DNA from: Deltaproteobacteria bacterium
GTDB taxonomy: Bacteria; Desulfobacterota; DSM-4660; Desulfatiglandales; B25-G16
NCBI GenBank assembly: GCA_018400255.1
Contig: JAGYMO010000236.1
Location: 1-6,572 of the forward strand
Length of the DNA stretch: 6,572 nucleotides
Direction of reading: 5' to 3'
The position numbers and the translations under genes are program-made. Numbering within the stretch: the stretch's first letter is position 1; the number at the start of each line of letters is the position of its first letter. The notes under the pieces are model-generated. The model ran no database searches. It was not told the DNA's origin and was given only the letters and a program-made list of their open reading frames with translations. Shown piece after piece: positions 6,543 through 6,572 of this stretch.

Positions 6543-6572
6543 TATTCACCACGGAGTCACCCCAGTGAAATA
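6543..6572. repeat. Hairpin with a CACCACGGAG core, possible intergenic repeat
   Basis: TATTCAC (6543-6549) can pair with GTGAAATA (6565-6572) with one bulged A, enclosing a 15-nt loop. The segment TTCACCACGGAGTCAC resembles the CACCACGGAG-type intergenic repeats I recall from deltaproteobacterial and other environmental genomes. Only one copy is visible and the window ends here, so repeat status cannot be shown from this sequence. Confidence 0.3.

Overview
This window carries the distal part of a bacterial division and cell wall (dcw) cluster, all on the + strand: murB, ftsQ, ftsA, ftsZ, then a radical SAM gene of unknown function joined to ftsZ by a 1-nt TAATG overlap. The DNA is fairly AT-rich. 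The gene order, an FtsZ tail ending DLDYPTFLRKQAD and the ftsZ-linked radical SAM gene point to a Gram-negative anaerobe of the Desulfobacterota (former Deltaproteobacteria) or a neighbouring phylum. That placement rests on recalled synteny and motifs, so it is tentative.

Layout. Bases 1-93 are much richer in GC (56 of 93, about 60%) than the rest. They look like the outer end of an IS66-type insertion sequence whose body lies to the left. Bases 94-146 are a short leader that may hold the broken 3' end of murC. MurB (147-1064) is followed by a 165-bp gap with small overlapping dyads and no convincing gene. FtsQ (1230-2060), ftsA (2140-3366) and ftsZ (3474-4664) follow, with gaps of 79 and 107 bp that hold strong Shine-Dalgarno sites, a near-perfect palindrome and a possible ftsZ promoter. 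The radical SAM gene (4664-6406) closes the set. The last 166 bp are non-coding and contain a weak hairpin, an extended -10 element, a C9 tract and a repeat-like hairpin at the edge.

Function. MurB completes UDP-MurNAc synthesis for peptidoglycan. FtsZ forms the cytokinetic ring, FtsA tethers it to the membrane through a C-terminal amphipathic helix, and FtsQ is the bitopic scaffold linking the ring to septal wall synthesis. The radical SAM protein has no known role in division; its coupling to ftsZ is the most useful lead here. I see no convincing undescribed multi-gene system. The items most worth checking are the IS junction where murC would be expected, a second CTP-like motif inside the FtsZ linker, and the ftsZ-coupled radical SAM enzyme.
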